A stretch of 64,000 bases of DNA from HK-STAS-PATE-36 sp964565615 (GCA_964565615.1 CAZMFO010000001.1:39046-103045), one strand, 5' to 3'. Shown: positions 43,652-52,563, counted from the stretch's first letter. Translations and numbers: made by a program. Notes: generated by a model not told the origin, from the letters alone.

Positions 43652-44005
43652 ATGGTGGACTACTTCGAAAGAAAACTTGACGACAAGCGAAGGCTGACAA
43701 TTCCAGCCGAACTACGAGCCGAGTTTGAGAGCGGAGCAGTCGTTACCCGTGGATTTAAGCAGTATCTGCATATCTACCCCAAAAGTGTCTGGGACGAGCA
43801 GGTCGAGCCTCAACTTCAAGGAAGTATTCTTGATGAGCAGGTCGCCGATCTTAATGTTCAGTTTCGGTTCGGTAAGGTAGAGAGCAGTATAGATGCTAAG
43901 CAGGGTCGAGTCACAATAGAACAGCATTTGTTAGATTATGCTGGTATCCGTAAGAACATTGTGGCGGTGCGTGCTGGGCGTTATTGGCGTATCCAAGCAG
44001 GCTAA
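43652..44005 (+). CDS. mraZ: Transcriptional regulator MraZ, short form
   Basis: 117 aa with two AbrB-like halves: YFERKLDDKRRLTIPAELRAEF and SSIDAKQGRVTIEQHLLDYAGI. MraZ forms a ring that binds the GTGGG boxes before its own gene and controls the dcw cluster. It is about 25-30 residues shorter than the E. coli protein. It precedes a long 340-bp structured gap before rsmH. No clear ribosome-binding site precedes the ATG (GAGACCAAAT... only). Confidence 0.94.
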   Translation: MVDYFERKLDDKRRLTIPAELRAEFESGAVVTRGFKQYLHIYPKSVWDEQVEPQLQGSILDEQVADLNVQFRFGKVESSIDAKQGRVTIEQHLLDYAGIRKNIVAVRAGRYWRIQAG

Positions 44006-44344
44006 AGTGGCTGTTCCCACAGTACATTAACAAATAATAGTAACCAGTAAGCATTACAGAATGCTTGAGGTCAGCTATTCGGTAGTCAACAAGTGGATCG
44101 AGGGTTAACCACTCAAAAAACCCTAGCACCTTTCATAAAACACCTCCCAAAACTCCACCTCACACTAAGTCTCTCAAACTGCAAAGTCAGTAAAAGGTAT
44201 GAGCACAATCAAACCAAGATTGTACTCGTTGTTGTTAGCCTTCTACAAAAAAACTTGGCAGTCTAACAAAAACAAAAACGATAAAAACAAAAAGTTGACT
44301 ACTGAATAGGTGACCTTACAAAAACAAAAATGTAAAATAAAAAA
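44006..44344 (+). ncRNA. Structured leader or intergenic RNA between mraZ and rsmH
   Basis: A 339-bp gene-free stretch with several perfect hairpins: AAGCATT (44049-44055) with AATGCTT (44060-44066); AGGGTT (44101-44106) with AACCCT (44119-44124); ACAATC (44205-44210) with GATTGT (44218-44223), plus a flanking GAG/CTC; TTGTTAG (44232-44238) with CTAACAA (44263-44269). The 3' part is A-rich. A TAAAAT box (44333-44338) sits 6 nt before rsmH. No small gene fits well. It may be a processed RNA or a regulatory leader. Confidence 0.5.
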
Positions 44345-45238
44345 ATGGTAAGTAATCACCACACAAACCAACATATTCCTGTATTGCTTCAAGAAGTATT
44401 GCAATATCTTGCGCCAGAGAAGGGCGAAACGCTCTTAGACGCGACAGCTGGATACGGCGGACACGCAGTAGCAATAATGGAAGTAACTGGTCAACAGGAG
44501 AGTTCAGTCTTGATTGATCGTGACAATAATGCGATTAGTCATCTTAAGAACCTTTTTCCTGATAAAAGCCCAGAAATCCTTCGGGGAGATTTTGTCAGTT
44601 ATTCACAAAAACTTCTTAAAGAAGGCAAGCGATATGACTTGATTCTGGCAGATTTGGGTGTCTCGTCGCCACATCTTGATAACGCAAGTCGAGGCTTTTC
44701 TTTCCAAAAAAAGGGGCCGTTAGATATGCGGATGGATGAATCCTCTTCTTTAACAGCAGAAGTTATCGTTAATACTTATGCCGAAGAAGAGATTCGCAAG
44801 ATTATTAGCGAATTTGGTGAGGACCCAAAAGCAAATGGTATTGCCCGGGCTATAGTAACAAATAGGCCAATTGCTGACACGATACAATTGGCGAAAGTTG
44901 TAGAACAGGTCTATGGGGGCAGGGGTAGATACAAGGTACATCCTGCAACACGAACCTTCCAGGCATTACGAATCGCTGTCAATGATGAGCTAGCTCAAAT
45001 TAAGACAGCAATACCAATCTGGATTAATTTACTTAATCCGGGTGGACGGGTGGGCATAATTAGCTTTCATAGCCTAGAGGATCGTATTGTAAAGTCAACA
45101 CTACAAGAATATGGTGGTGATCGGTACGATGCCGAAATAGTACAGCTAAGCAAGAAGCCAATTGTCTCAACCCAAGAAGAAAAAGTTCTCAATCCGCGTG
45201 CTCGAAGCGCCAAGCTAAGAGTCGCAGTAAAAAAATAA
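44345..45238 (+). CDS. rsmH: 16S rRNA (cytosine-N4)-methyltransferase RsmH
   Basis: 297 aa. Methylates C1402 of 16S rRNA in the decoding centre. N-terminal HIPVLLQEVLQYL and SAM motif LLDATAGYGGHAVAI, LADLGVSSPHLDNASRGFSF, and the C-terminal ISFHSLEDRIVKSTL and NPRARSAKLRVA are diagnostic. First enzyme gene of the dcw cluster after mraZ. The ATG has a -10-like TGTAAAAT six nt upstream and no ribosome-binding site, suggesting a second leaderless promoter inside the cluster. Confidence 0.96.
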   Translation: MVSNHHTNQHIPVLLQEVLQYLAPEKGETLLDATAGYGGHAVAIMEVTGQQESSVLIDRDNNAISHLKNLFPDKSPEILRGDFVSYSQKLLKEGKRYDLILADLGVSSPHLDNASRGFSFQKKGPLDMRMDESSSLTAEVIVNTYAEEEIRKIISEFGEDPKANGIARAIVTNRPIADTIQLAKVVEQVYGGRGRYKVHPATRTFQALRIAVNDELAQIKTAIPIWINLLNPGGRVGIISFHSLEDRIVKSTLQEYGGDRYDAEIVQLSKKPIVSTQEEKVLNPRARSAKLRVAVKK

Positions 45239-45255
45239 ACAGAAAGGGGACAAGT

Positions 45256-45315
45256 ATGCCAATAACGGTAAAAAGTAGTTCCCGTGCATACAAAATCAAA
45301 GTAAAGGTTTTGTAG
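45256..45315 (+). CDS. Possible 19-aa leader peptide before ftsL
   Basis: ATG at 45256, preceded by AAAGGGG at 45244-45250 with good spacing, reads MPITVKSSSRAYKIKVKVL and TAG. A strong hairpin follows at once: GCTCCTACGGTC (45324-45335) with GATCGTAGGGGC (45342-45353), 12 bp with two G-U pairs. The combination looks like a leader peptide plus attenuator or translational control stem, but a short random reading frame is possible. Confidence 0.4.
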   Translation: MPITVKSSSRAYKIKVKVL

Positions 45316-45323
45316 GCACAATC

Positions 45324-45353
45324 GCTCCTACGGTCATTATTGATCGTAGGGGC
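45324..45353 (+). promoter_or_regulatory. Stable hairpin in the rsmH-ftsL gap
   Basis: Stem of 12 bp with a 6-nt loop (ATTATT), 8 nt after the putative leader peptide stop. There is no U-run, so simple termination is unlikely; it may mark an RNase site or control ftsL translation. Confidence 0.55.
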
Positions 45354-45386
45354 ACCAATAATATAAAACTAACAAAAAGCAAAAAT

Positions 45387-45734
45387 ATGACATATTCAAA
45401 CACTTTAGCGATTGGGCGTGGTCAGCATCTACGACGCAATCAAAATGTAACGACTTTTGGCTCAAAAGAGAAGACTATCGGACCAGTTAGCAATACCATA
45501 ATTTTGATTGTGCTGGCATGTTTATTGGGGCTTTTGTACCTGACTCAAGTTACCAAAACAAATACTTTTGGCTATAAACTTAACGAGCTAAACAAAGAGC
45601 ATACTAGCCTACAGCAAGAACATGATGAGCTAGAGGTTGCTTCGGCGCGACTTCAGTCGTTGGAGCGTGTTAAAAATAGCGAACTGGCAGGGCAACTTGT
45701 TTCTGTGGCGCCGAGTGCTACTATATTAGAATAA
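45387..45734 (+). CDS. ftsL: FtsL-like cell-division protein
   Basis: 115 aa bitopic protein: cytosolic N terminus of about 48 residues, a transmembrane helix (NTIILIVLACLLGLLYLTQV) and an extracytoplasmic coiled coil (LNELNKEHTSLQQEHDELEVASARLQ, in parts). Topology, size and place between rsmH and the division transpeptidase match FtsL, which forms a complex with FtsB and FtsQ. Sequence alone cannot tell it from FtsB/DivIC. Confidence 0.78.
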   Translation: MTYSNTLAIGRGQHLRRNQNVTTFGSKEKTIGPVSNTIILIVLACLLGLLYLTQVTKTNTFGYKLNELNKEHTSLQQEHDELEVASARLQSLERVKNSELAGQLVSVAPSATILE

Positions 45735-45751
45735 GAAATTATCCAGCTAAA

Positions 45752-47512
45752 ATGCAGTTATCAGAAGGCACAAGTCAGCATCTTCTACGAATTCGCTTTG
45801 GATTTGGTTTGATAGTTATTGTTTTTGCAATTTTTATCACCCGATTATTTTATTTACAAATAATTAAACACGATTATTATAAAGACTCGGCCTTAAATGG
45901 GCAGTATAAAGAATATCAAATACCGGCAAAGCGGGGCATAATTGAGGCGCACAACGGAAACAGTAGAGTACCGATTGTTCTTAACGAAATTAAGTACACT
46001 GTTTTTGCTGATCCTGTTTACATCAAAGACAAGGCTAAAGCCTCCGAACTTTTGCAAAAGATTATAGGGGGACGCACAGAAGATATTGACAGATTACTTA
46101 GTAGCAAATCAAGATATGTCGTTTTGGCAAAGAAGTTAAACAAAGAACAAAAGACAGAGATTGAAAAATTAGAAATTAAAGGTGTTGGCGTACGAGAGCA
46201 ATCTTATAGAACATATCCACAAGGAGAAATGTCAGCTAGCTTGCTTGGGTTTGTTAACGATGACGGAGAAGGGAAGTATGGGTTAGAGCAAGCACTTGAT
46301 TCCCAATTAAGAGGCAAACCCGGACAGTTAAAAGGGATAACAGATGCTAAAGGCGTACCCTTAGTGGCTAACAAAGATAACATAATTCAGGATCCTGAAG
46401 ATGGTAAACGAGTTGTTTTGACTATTGATATGTCTATGCAACTGCAGTTAGAAGAAATTCTTAAAAAGGGGCTAGAGAACGCAAAATCAACCTCTGGGGG
46501 AGTATTTATAATGGAGGCAAATACTGGAGCAATTAAGGCTATGGCAAATTATCCAACCTATAATCCTGCCGAATTTTATAAGGTTGAAGACGCTAGCAAA
46601 TTTAATAACACAAATGTCAGCGATGCTTACGAGGTTGGTTCGGTAATGAAACCTCTCACGATGGCATCGGCAATAGATTCTGGGGCCGTTAGACCAAACT
46701 CTACTTTTTATGATTCGGGAAGTGTTAAGGTTGACGATGCGGTGATTACAAATGTTGAAGAGGCTGGTGGTGCGGGGCAGAGAACAATGGCTGACATCTT
46801 AAGGTTATCGTTGAATACTGGGGCTACTTGGTTATTGATGCAGATGGGTGGAGGGTCAATTAACGAGAAAGCGCGTACTAAATGGCACGACTATATGGTT
46901 AATAAGTATAGATTTGGACAAAAGACGGGTATTGAGCAGGGGTTTGAATCAGAGGGTCTGATACCAGACCCAAATAACGGTTATGGATTAAATATCCGTT
47001 ATGCTAACACAGCCTTTGGTCAGGGTATGATGGCTACACCGATACAAATCGGTTCTGCTTTAGCTAGTGTTATAAATGGGGGCACTTACTATCGACCTCG
47101 GCTAGTGGATGAAGTGATTGGTTCAAAAGATAAGTCAGAAAAAAAGACATCAGAGGTAGTAATGTCCGGTGTAGTTAACCAGCAAGCCAGTGAGACAGTC
47201 CGTCAGAATATGGTAAATGTTATAAACAATAATCATAAAGTATATGGTTTTTCATTACGAAGTAATTATTTAGTTGGTGGCAAAACAGGCACGGCACAGA
47301 TTGCTAAACCGGGAGGTGGTTACTATGAGGATCGCTATAACGGAAGCTTTATGGGTTTTGTTGGAGGTGATAAGCCAGAATATGTCATTGTCGTTAGAGT
47401 GAACGAACCAAAAGTACCCGGTTATGCAGGCTCAAAGGGGGCGGGTCCAATTTTTAGTGCGACTGTCAATATGTTGATAGATAATTTTAATGTGCGACCA
47501 AAGAGTAATTAA
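45752..47512 (+). CDS. ftsI: Division-type penicillin-binding protein (FtsI/PBP2 class B)
   Basis: 586 aa. N-terminal transmembrane helix, a pedestal domain (PAKRGIIEAHNG, GLEQALDSQLRGKPG) and a transpeptidase domain with SxxK in YEVGSVMKPLTM (about residue 297), SxN in LSLNTGATW and KTG in VGGKTGTAQI. It cross-links septal peptidoglycan. The dcw position makes FtsI more likely than elongation PBP2. No PASTA domains. Confidence 0.93.
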   Translation: MQLSEGTSQHLLRIRFGFGLIVIVFAIFITRLFYLQIIKHDYYKDSALNGQYKEYQIPAKRGIIEAHNGNSRVPIVLNEIKYTVFADPVYIKDKAKASELLQKIIGGRTEDIDRLLSSKSRYVVLAKKLNKEQKTEIEKLEIKGVGVREQSYRTYPQGEMSASLLGFVNDDGEGKYGLEQALDSQLRGKPGQLKGITDAKGVPLVANKDNIIQDPEDGKRVVLTIDMSMQLQLEEILKKGLENAKSTSGGVFIMEANTGAIKAMANYPTYNPAEFYKVEDASKFNNTNVSDAYEVGSVMKPLTMASAIDSGAVRPNSTFYDSGSVKVDDAVITNVEEAGGAGQRTMADILRLSLNTGATWLLMQMGGGSINEKARTKWHDYMVNKYRFGQKTGIEQGFESEGLIPDPNNGYGLNIRYANTAFGQGMMATPIQIGSALASVINGGTYYRPRLVDEVIGSKDKSEKKTSEVVMSGVVNQQASETVRQNMVNVINNNHKVYGFSLRSNYLVGGKTGTAQIAKPGGGYYEDRYNGSFMGFVGGDKPEYVIVVRVNEPKVPGYAGSKGAGPIFSATVNMLIDNFNVRPKSN

Positions 47513-47534
47513 GGTATACTAGGTGATGTAAGTT

Positions 47535-48578
47535 ATGGCACCGACAATAGATATTATCGTCAATACTAGCACAGTTATTAGGATACTTGGTCTTGGATTT
47601 ATTGGTTTTATATTAAGTATAGTTCTGACTCCAATTTACACTACATTGTCTTACAAATGGCAGTGGTGGAAGAAGCCTAGAACAACTACAGTTACAGGAG
47701 AAAAAGCAAAGATATTTACTAAACTTCATGCCAAGAAACACGAACGACATATTCCAACCATGGCTGGTGTAGTTTTTGTTTTAGCAGTGTCATTTGTAAC
47801 ACTACTTCTTAATTTAGAGCGTACCGAGACATGGCTACCAATTGCCGCTTTTGCTGGCGCGGGAATGATTGGTTTAGTAGATGACATTATTAATGTACGA
47901 GGCGATGGTGTTGGGGTAGCTGGACTACCTTCAAAGCTTAAGCTATTGTTGACAGTATTGGTTGCTAGCGTTGGGGGTTGGTTTTTCTTTTTTAAGCTGG
48001 ATGTCAACTCTGTTCATATTCCATTTATGGGGGAATGGACTCTCGGTTGGTTGATAATTCCGCTATTTATTTTTGTGGTTGTTGCTACGGCTAATGCTGT
48101 GAACATTACAGATGGGCTTGATGGACTTGCTGGAGGATTGACTTCTATCGCTTTTGGCGTGTATGCCATTATTGCGTTCTTAGAGGGACGCTTTGGAGTT
48201 GCTGGTTTTTGTATGACAGTGTTAGGAAGTTTATTAGCATACACTTGGTTTAATGTCTTTCCGGCTAGGTTTTTTATGGGTGATGTTGGATCATTTGCTT
48301 TAGGTACGGCTTTGGGGGTGATAGCTATGCTGACCGATACTGTAACTTTACTACCAATAATCGGCTTAATTTTTGTTGCCGAAACAGGCTCGGTTATCTT
48401 GCAAATTGCTTCAAAAAAACTGCGAAACGGTCGGAAGATATTTAGGGTGTCGCCTCTCCATCATCATTTTGAGGCAGGTGGTTGGCCAGAGGCTAAAGTT
48501 ACTATGCGTTTTTGGATACTGGGTCAAGTCGCCGGGGTTATTGGTTTAATAATTTTTGCTGTCGGGGGATATATTTAA
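47535..48578 (+). CDS. mraY: Phospho-N-acetylmuramoyl-pentapeptide transferase MraY
   Basis: 347 aa, about ten transmembrane helices. It makes lipid I from UDP-MurNAc-pentapeptide. Mg-binding and catalytic motifs are visible: GLVDDIINVRGDG, ATANAVNITDGLDGLAGG, FMGDVGSFALG and the C-terminal SPLHHHFEAGGWPEAKVTMRFW (in parts). Its stop overlaps the ftsW start (TAATG). Confidence 0.96.
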   Translation: MAPTIDIIVNTSTVIRILGLGFIGFILSIVLTPIYTTLSYKWQWWKKPRTTTVTGEKAKIFTKLHAKKHERHIPTMAGVVFVLAVSFVTLLLNLERTETWLPIAAFAGAGMIGLVDDIINVRGDGVGVAGLPSKLKLLLTVLVASVGGWFFFFKLDVNSVHIPFMGEWTLGWLIIPLFIFVVVATANAVNITDGLDGLAGGLTSIAFGVYAIIAFLEGRFGVAGFCMTVLGSLLAYTWFNVFPARFFMGDVGSFALGTALGVIAMLTDTVTLLPIIGLIFVAETGSVILQIASKKLRNGRKIFRVSPLHHHFEAGGWPEAKVTMRFWILGQVAGVIGLIIFAVGGYI

Positions 48579-49822
48579 TGTATTCGCCAGGCAGACGCTC
48601 GCTTGCCTCGGTTGCCCTCGATCAAACAATTCAGCGTCGGCATCGTCCAGATTATGGCTTACCGATAATTGCGATTTGCTTAGTTGTTCTTGGCTTGATT
48701 GTCTTGTTTGCAATTAGCCCGGCCTTAGCTAGTCAAAAGAATGTTGCTAATAACTATTTTGTCAATCGGCAGGTTGTTGCGGTGCTTATTAGTATTGCAG
48801 TTTTCTTCTTTGTGGGTAAGTTTCCGCTTAATGCGTGGCGGCATTTAGAAAAACCTTTAATTGTTGCTTCTGTTTTATCAGCATTAGCTGTTAGGATCTT
48901 TGGCGAGCAGGTTAATGGTGCTTACAGATGGATACAAATCGGTGGATTGTCATTTCAGCCAGCAGAGTTGATAAAATTTACTTTGTTAATCTGGCTAGCG
49001 TTCTTCTTTGCAGACCGAATCAAAGCGGGCTCATTGGGTAATTTTCGGGCAACCCTAAAACCCTTACTGATTGCTTTGATGTCAGTTAGTTTTGTGGTGG
49101 CGGTTTTGCAGAGTGACCTTGGTTCAACGGCTGTTATGGTGGCAATGACTGGTGCTATGGCTTTTGTGGCCGGCTTGCCGATGAAGCGTATCTTGCTAGT
49201 CGGGCTAGTAATAGCTATCGGCGCAGTTCTGGCTATAAGCGCCACACCCTATCGACGAGAAAGGCTAAAGACCTACCTTAATCCTTCGGCAGACTGTCAA
49301 TCTTCTGGCTATCAAACCTGCCAAGCTTTGATTGCTATAGGGTCTGGAGGTATGTTTGGCTTAGGTTTGGCAAGGAGTGTTCAGGCCTATGGATATCTGC
49401 CAGAGGCGGCCAACGATTCTATCTTTGCAATTTATGCCGAAAAATTTGGATTTATAGGTGGTGTTGGCTTGATAGCTTTGTTTGTTGCTTTGTTTGCTAG
49501 AATAATGAAGATCGCCGAGCGATCTCCAGACGACTTTACTCGACTAATTGCTGTTGGTGTTGTTGTGTGGTTTAGTTTTCAATCTATGATAAACATCGGT
49601 GCAATGGTGGGTTTGCTTCCGCTAAAGGGCATCACCCTGCCGTTTATCAGTTATGGCGGGACAAGCTTAATTTTTGTTACAGCTGGGCTTGGTTTGGTAT
49701 TTAACATTTCGCATTATACAGATTATAGAATAAGTAAAAGACGAGGAGCACATTATGACCATAATGCTGGTCGGTGGGGGAACAGGCGGTCATATCCTAC
49801 CCCTGTTAGCCGTCGCCCATAA
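48578..49822 (+). CDS. ftsW: Division lipid II polymerase FtsW (SEDS family)
   Basis: About 414 aa with ten transmembrane helices. The SEDS signature is clear: NGAYRWIQIGGLSFQPAELIKF, then the conserved AANDSIFAIYAEKFGFIGG and MINIGAMVGLLPLKGITLPFISYGGTSLIF (in parts). With FtsI it builds septal glycan. The start was moved from 48512 to 48578, coupled to mraY. Its last 68 nt overlap the start of murG in a different frame. Confidence 0.94.
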   Translation: MYSPGRRSLASVALDQTIQRRHRPDYGLPIIAICLVVLGLIVLFAISPALASQKNVANNYFVNRQVVAVLISIAVFFFVGKFPLNAWRHLEKPLIVASVLSALAVRIFGEQVNGAYRWIQIGGLSFQPAELIKFTLLIWLAFFFADRIKAGSLGNFRATLKPLLIALMSVSFVVAVLQSDLGSTAVMVAMTGAMAFVAGLPMKRILLVGLVIAIGAVLAISATPYRRERLKTYLNPSADCQSSGYQTCQALIAIGSGGMFGLGLARSVQAYGYLPEAANDSIFAIYAEKFGFIGGVGLIALFVALFARIMKIAERSPDDFTRLIAVGVVVWFSFQSMINIGAMVGLLPLKGITLPFISYGGTSLIFVTAGLGLVFNISHYTDYRISKRRGAHYDHNAGRWGNRRSYPTPVSRRP

Positions 49823-50912
49823 TTTAAAACAGAGCCATCCTAAGGTCAGAATATTGGTGGTTATTGATAATTCTGTTAAATCGGCGCTTTTTGCTGAGTC
49901 ATCTAGTTATGTTGATGAGGTTAAGCGTATAAAAGCCGGAAAATACAGAAGATATCCAAATCGTTCGGTAGTTGAGAGGTTGTTGGATATCAAAACATTT
50001 GCTTTAAATATCAGAGATTTTTTTAGGATGACTATGGGTATATTTCAGGCGATATGGTTGCTAAAGCAAGAAAAGCCGAGAATAGTTTTTATAAAAGGGG
50101 GGTTTGTAGGCGTTCCAATAGGCATTGCCTGTCGCTTAACTAGTACCCCATTTATTACGCATGATTCTGATGCCAGTCCCGGGCTTGCAAATCGGATAAT
50201 CGGACGGTGGGCTCATACTCATACTGTGGCAATGGATCGCAGTTTGTACAAGTATCCGGCATCCAAGACCTTACAGGTAGGCATTCCTGTTTCGGCAGAC
50301 TTTGTTAAGGTTAATAAAGAGCTAAAAGCTCAATACAGAAAAGCAATCGGTATTCCCGAGCAGGCAAAGTTAATTTTAGTAACTGGAGGGAGTCTAGGGG
50401 CAAAAGAGCTTAACGGTATAGTTGCAAATATAAGCCAATCTTTGTTGGCAGACCCAGACATCTATGTTATTCATCAAACAGGCAACTGGAAGAGTAATGA
50501 TCTGCCTGTTGATAACCCAAGATATCGGATAGCCGATTATCTGAACAATATGTATCTGTATAGTGGTTCGGCAGATATTATCATAACAAGAGCAGGGAGT
50601 GCTATAGCCGAGTTTGCTACTCAACAAAAAACATTAATCGTCGTTCCTGCACCTCAATTAGCTGACGGACATCAGCTAAAAAATGCCGAAATCATTAAAA
50701 ATGCTCACGCAGGGGTAGTGATATCACAAGACGAGCTAAAACAAAGCCCAACGCTAATTTTGTCTATAATAGACGAACTGCTTGCCAATAGTTCGCTGTC
50801 GCAAACATTAGCTAATAACCTTCAAGATCTATACCCCCCAGACGCTACCAGCAAGATCTCCCAAGCCATTTTAAAAATTGCCAAAGGGCAGAGAACAAGT
50901 AAGAAGCAATGA
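49755..50912 (+). CDS. murG: UDP-GlcNAc transferase MurG
   Basis: 385 aa GT-B enzyme that turns lipid I into lipid II at the inner leaflet. Motifs: MLVGGGTGGHILPLLAVA at the N terminus, KGGFVGVPIGIACRL, THDSDASPGLANRI, LVTGGSLGAKELN, and the donor site SADIIITRAGSAIAEFA ... PAPQLADGHQLKNA. The ATG, with AGGAG at 49744-49748, lies 68 nt inside the ftsW gene, a long overlap for this window. Confidence 0.96.
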   Translation: MTIMLVGGGTGGHILPLLAVAHNLKQSHPKVRILVVIDNSVKSALFAESSSYVDEVKRIKAGKYRRYPNRSVVERLLDIKTFALNIRDFFRMTMGIFQAIWLLKQEKPRIVFIKGGFVGVPIGIACRLTSTPFITHDSDASPGLANRIIGRWAHTHTVAMDRSLYKYPASKTLQVGIPVSADFVKVNKELKAQYRKAIGIPEQAKLILVTGGSLGAKELNGIVANISQSLLADPDIYVIHQTGNWKSNDLPVDNPRYRIADYLNNMYLYSGSADIIITRAGSAIAEFATQQKTLIVVPAPQLADGHQLKNAEIIKNAHAGVVISQDELKQSPTLILSIIDELLANSSLSQTLANNLQDLYPPDATSKISQAILKIAKGQRTSKKQ

Positions 50913-51820
50913 AATTTCGCCAAAAAACAAACAGAGAGGTTGCACGGCAACGGGGTTTAACGAGATCCAGCCAGAGTCGATATTCGTACAGCAGTCAGCG
51001 AATTCAACAGACAAGTCGAACAGAAAGACAGCATCCTATATCAGCAGAGGATAATCGTCAAGCTCGAAGGAGTCAATCAAGAATACGCCACATCCCCACA
51101 TTGATTGTAACTATCGGTATTATCTGTAGTTTGGGGTACTTTGCGACTATTGATAATGACGCGCAAATTACAACAAAGACTAAGTATGAATCTACTTTGC
51201 GAGAGCAATCAGTTTATAAAAAGGCAGTGAGTGATTATATTAATCGATCACCGATAAATCGCTCTAAGCTTTTTTTTGATAGCAAAGGATTGTCTGATGA
51301 GCTAAAAAAACAGTTTCCTGAAATTTCGGCAGTTGCAGTATCAATGCCGATTGTGTCTCGTCGTCCAGTAGTGGTAATTCAGGCTTCGCGACCCGGTTTT
51401 GTCTTGGTGTCGGGACGAAACTCCTATATTATTGGCGTAAATGGTTTGACTTTAGCAAGAGCAAGCGATGTTGATAATCGTCTTAGCCAAGAGTTAAAAG
51501 TAGTTGATGACCAGTCTGGTTCATCTGTACAGCTTGGAAAATCAGCTTTTCCTCAAGAACAATCTTTGTTTATTTGTACCGTAATTGAGCAATTAGAAGC
51601 ACAAAATATCAAAGTTGATTCGTTATCGTTGCCCAAAAGTCCATACGACCTGTCTGTAAAGGTTGTTGGTCAAAGTTATTTCGTGAAGTTTAATATACTA
51701 GAGGATGCCAAGCAACAGGTTGGCAGTTACATTGCCCTAAAAAACAAGCTTCAAGAAGAGGGGAAGGTAGCTAAAGAGTATATTGATGTGAGGGTAGGGG
51801 AGAGAGTATATTACAAGTAG
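50909..51820 (+). CDS. ftsQ: FtsQ/DivIB-like division protein
   Basis: 303 aa bitopic protein: basic 65-residue cytosolic part, a transmembrane helix (LIVTIGIICSLGYFATI), then an outside region. The expected POTRA-like and beta domains are weakly seen (NRSPINRSKLFFDSKGLSDELKKQFPEISAVAVSMP in parts, VVIQASRPGFVLVSGRNSYIIGVNGLTLARA). Topology, size and place after murG (ATGA overlap) point to FtsQ; sequence similarity is low. ftsA and ftsZ do not follow in this window. Confidence 0.7.
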   Translation: MKFRQKTNREVARQRGLTRSSQSRYSYSSQRIQQTSRTERQHPISAEDNRQARRSQSRIRHIPTLIVTIGIICSLGYFATIDNDAQITTKTKYESTLREQSVYKKAVSDYINRSPINRSKLFFDSKGLSDELKKQFPEISAVAVSMPIVSRRPVVVIQASRPGFVLVSGRNSYIIGVNGLTLARASDVDNRLSQELKVVDDQSGSSVQLGKSAFPQEQSLFICTVIEQLEAQNIKVDSLSLPKSPYDLSVKVVGQSYFVKFNILEDAKQQVGSYIALKNKLQEEGKVAKEYIDVRVGERVYYK

Positions 51821-52123
51821 AGGAGAAGGGCATCACCATTCTTTTTTGCAACAAGAATAACCAAACAGCGGATAGGTGTTCTTAATGGAGGAAGGTGGCG
51901 AGATACTTTATTAATTGTGGTTTTATAGCATTCTTCACTCTCCCCTAGCGTGTTCGTATTTTGTTTAGTATAGAATTCTTGTGTGTAATTCATAAAAAGC
52001 TATACAATAATACCAAAATACAAAATTGCAAACTATTGTGAAAAAGCAGGGGAAATGTGAAAATATCAAAAAAACTATAAAAGAGCACAAAAAAACAAAA
52101 AAGCAAATGTTGTGGAAAACTTA

Positions 52124-52148
52124 TTAGTAAGCATACTAAGATTTTGTC
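52124..52148 (+). repeat. Palindromic repeat A flanking the dif-like site
   Basis: TTAGTA-AGCA-TACTAA followed by GATTTTGTC. Nearly the same sequence recurs at 52468 on the same strand. Confidence 0.6.
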
Positions 52149-52321
52149 AAGACCATAACAATCTTATTGCAAGAGAATATACTTGCCGTTCTTGGATGAG
52201 GCGTATAGATCGTATTGTGAAAAGCGTTAGTGAGAGTAACTTTATTAAGCAAACACAGCGCACAATTGATCTGCACTCCCCTATAAAGAGGTATTGCTTA
52301 TCAAGTCCGTGAATTGTACGC

Positions 52322-52349
52322 AAGTCGCAAAATATACATTGTGCGACAT
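52322..52349. other. dif: Candidate dif site for XerCD
   Basis: 28 bp with two 11-bp arms, AAGTCGCAAAA and TTGTGCGACAT, around a 6-bp centre TATACA (TGTATA on the other strand, identical to E. coli dif). The arms are complementary at 9 of 11 positions. The size is exactly that of dif and the site sits where gene direction reverses. Arm sequences match E. coli at only about half the positions, so this is a prediction. No Xer gene is in the window. Confidence 0.45.
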
Positions 52350-52467
52350 ACTTTCGTAAATGCTCTGTTGAGTCCGGTAGCCCCATCCTCACATCCCTCC
52401 TACCGGCGGTTGCTTAATGTTACTATTTTTTTGGTTTTTATTTACTATATTGCTCTACTAGTAGATT

Positions 52468-52492
52468 TTAGTATGCCTTACTAAGATTTGTC
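52468..52492 (+). repeat. Palindromic repeat B flanking the dif-like site
   Basis: TTAGTA-TGCCT-TACTAA followed by GATTTGTC. Same arms and tail as repeat A, with a different loop, so the palindrome is what is conserved. Confidence 0.6.
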
Positions 52493-52563
52493 TTTACAGC
52501 GGTAATATATCATCAATATTAGTGTTCGCAAAATGTTTATGTTTATGACCCAAGTTCAATGGT

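Noticed and set aside
51811..51993. 60-codon minus-strand reading frame after ftsQ
   Set aside because: It overlaps the ftsQ end, lacks a clear promoter or ribosome-binding site and resembles no family.
52037..52224. Cluster of four TGTGRAAAA motifs like DnaA boxes, possible oriC
   Set aside because: Genes converge on this region, while an origin is expected where genes diverge; no dnaA or dnaN nearby; the motifs are loose matches in AT-rich DNA.
52112..52312. 66-codon reading frame with GTG start
   Set aside because: No ribosome-binding site, AT-rich context, one palindromic repeat lies inside it; no recognisable features.
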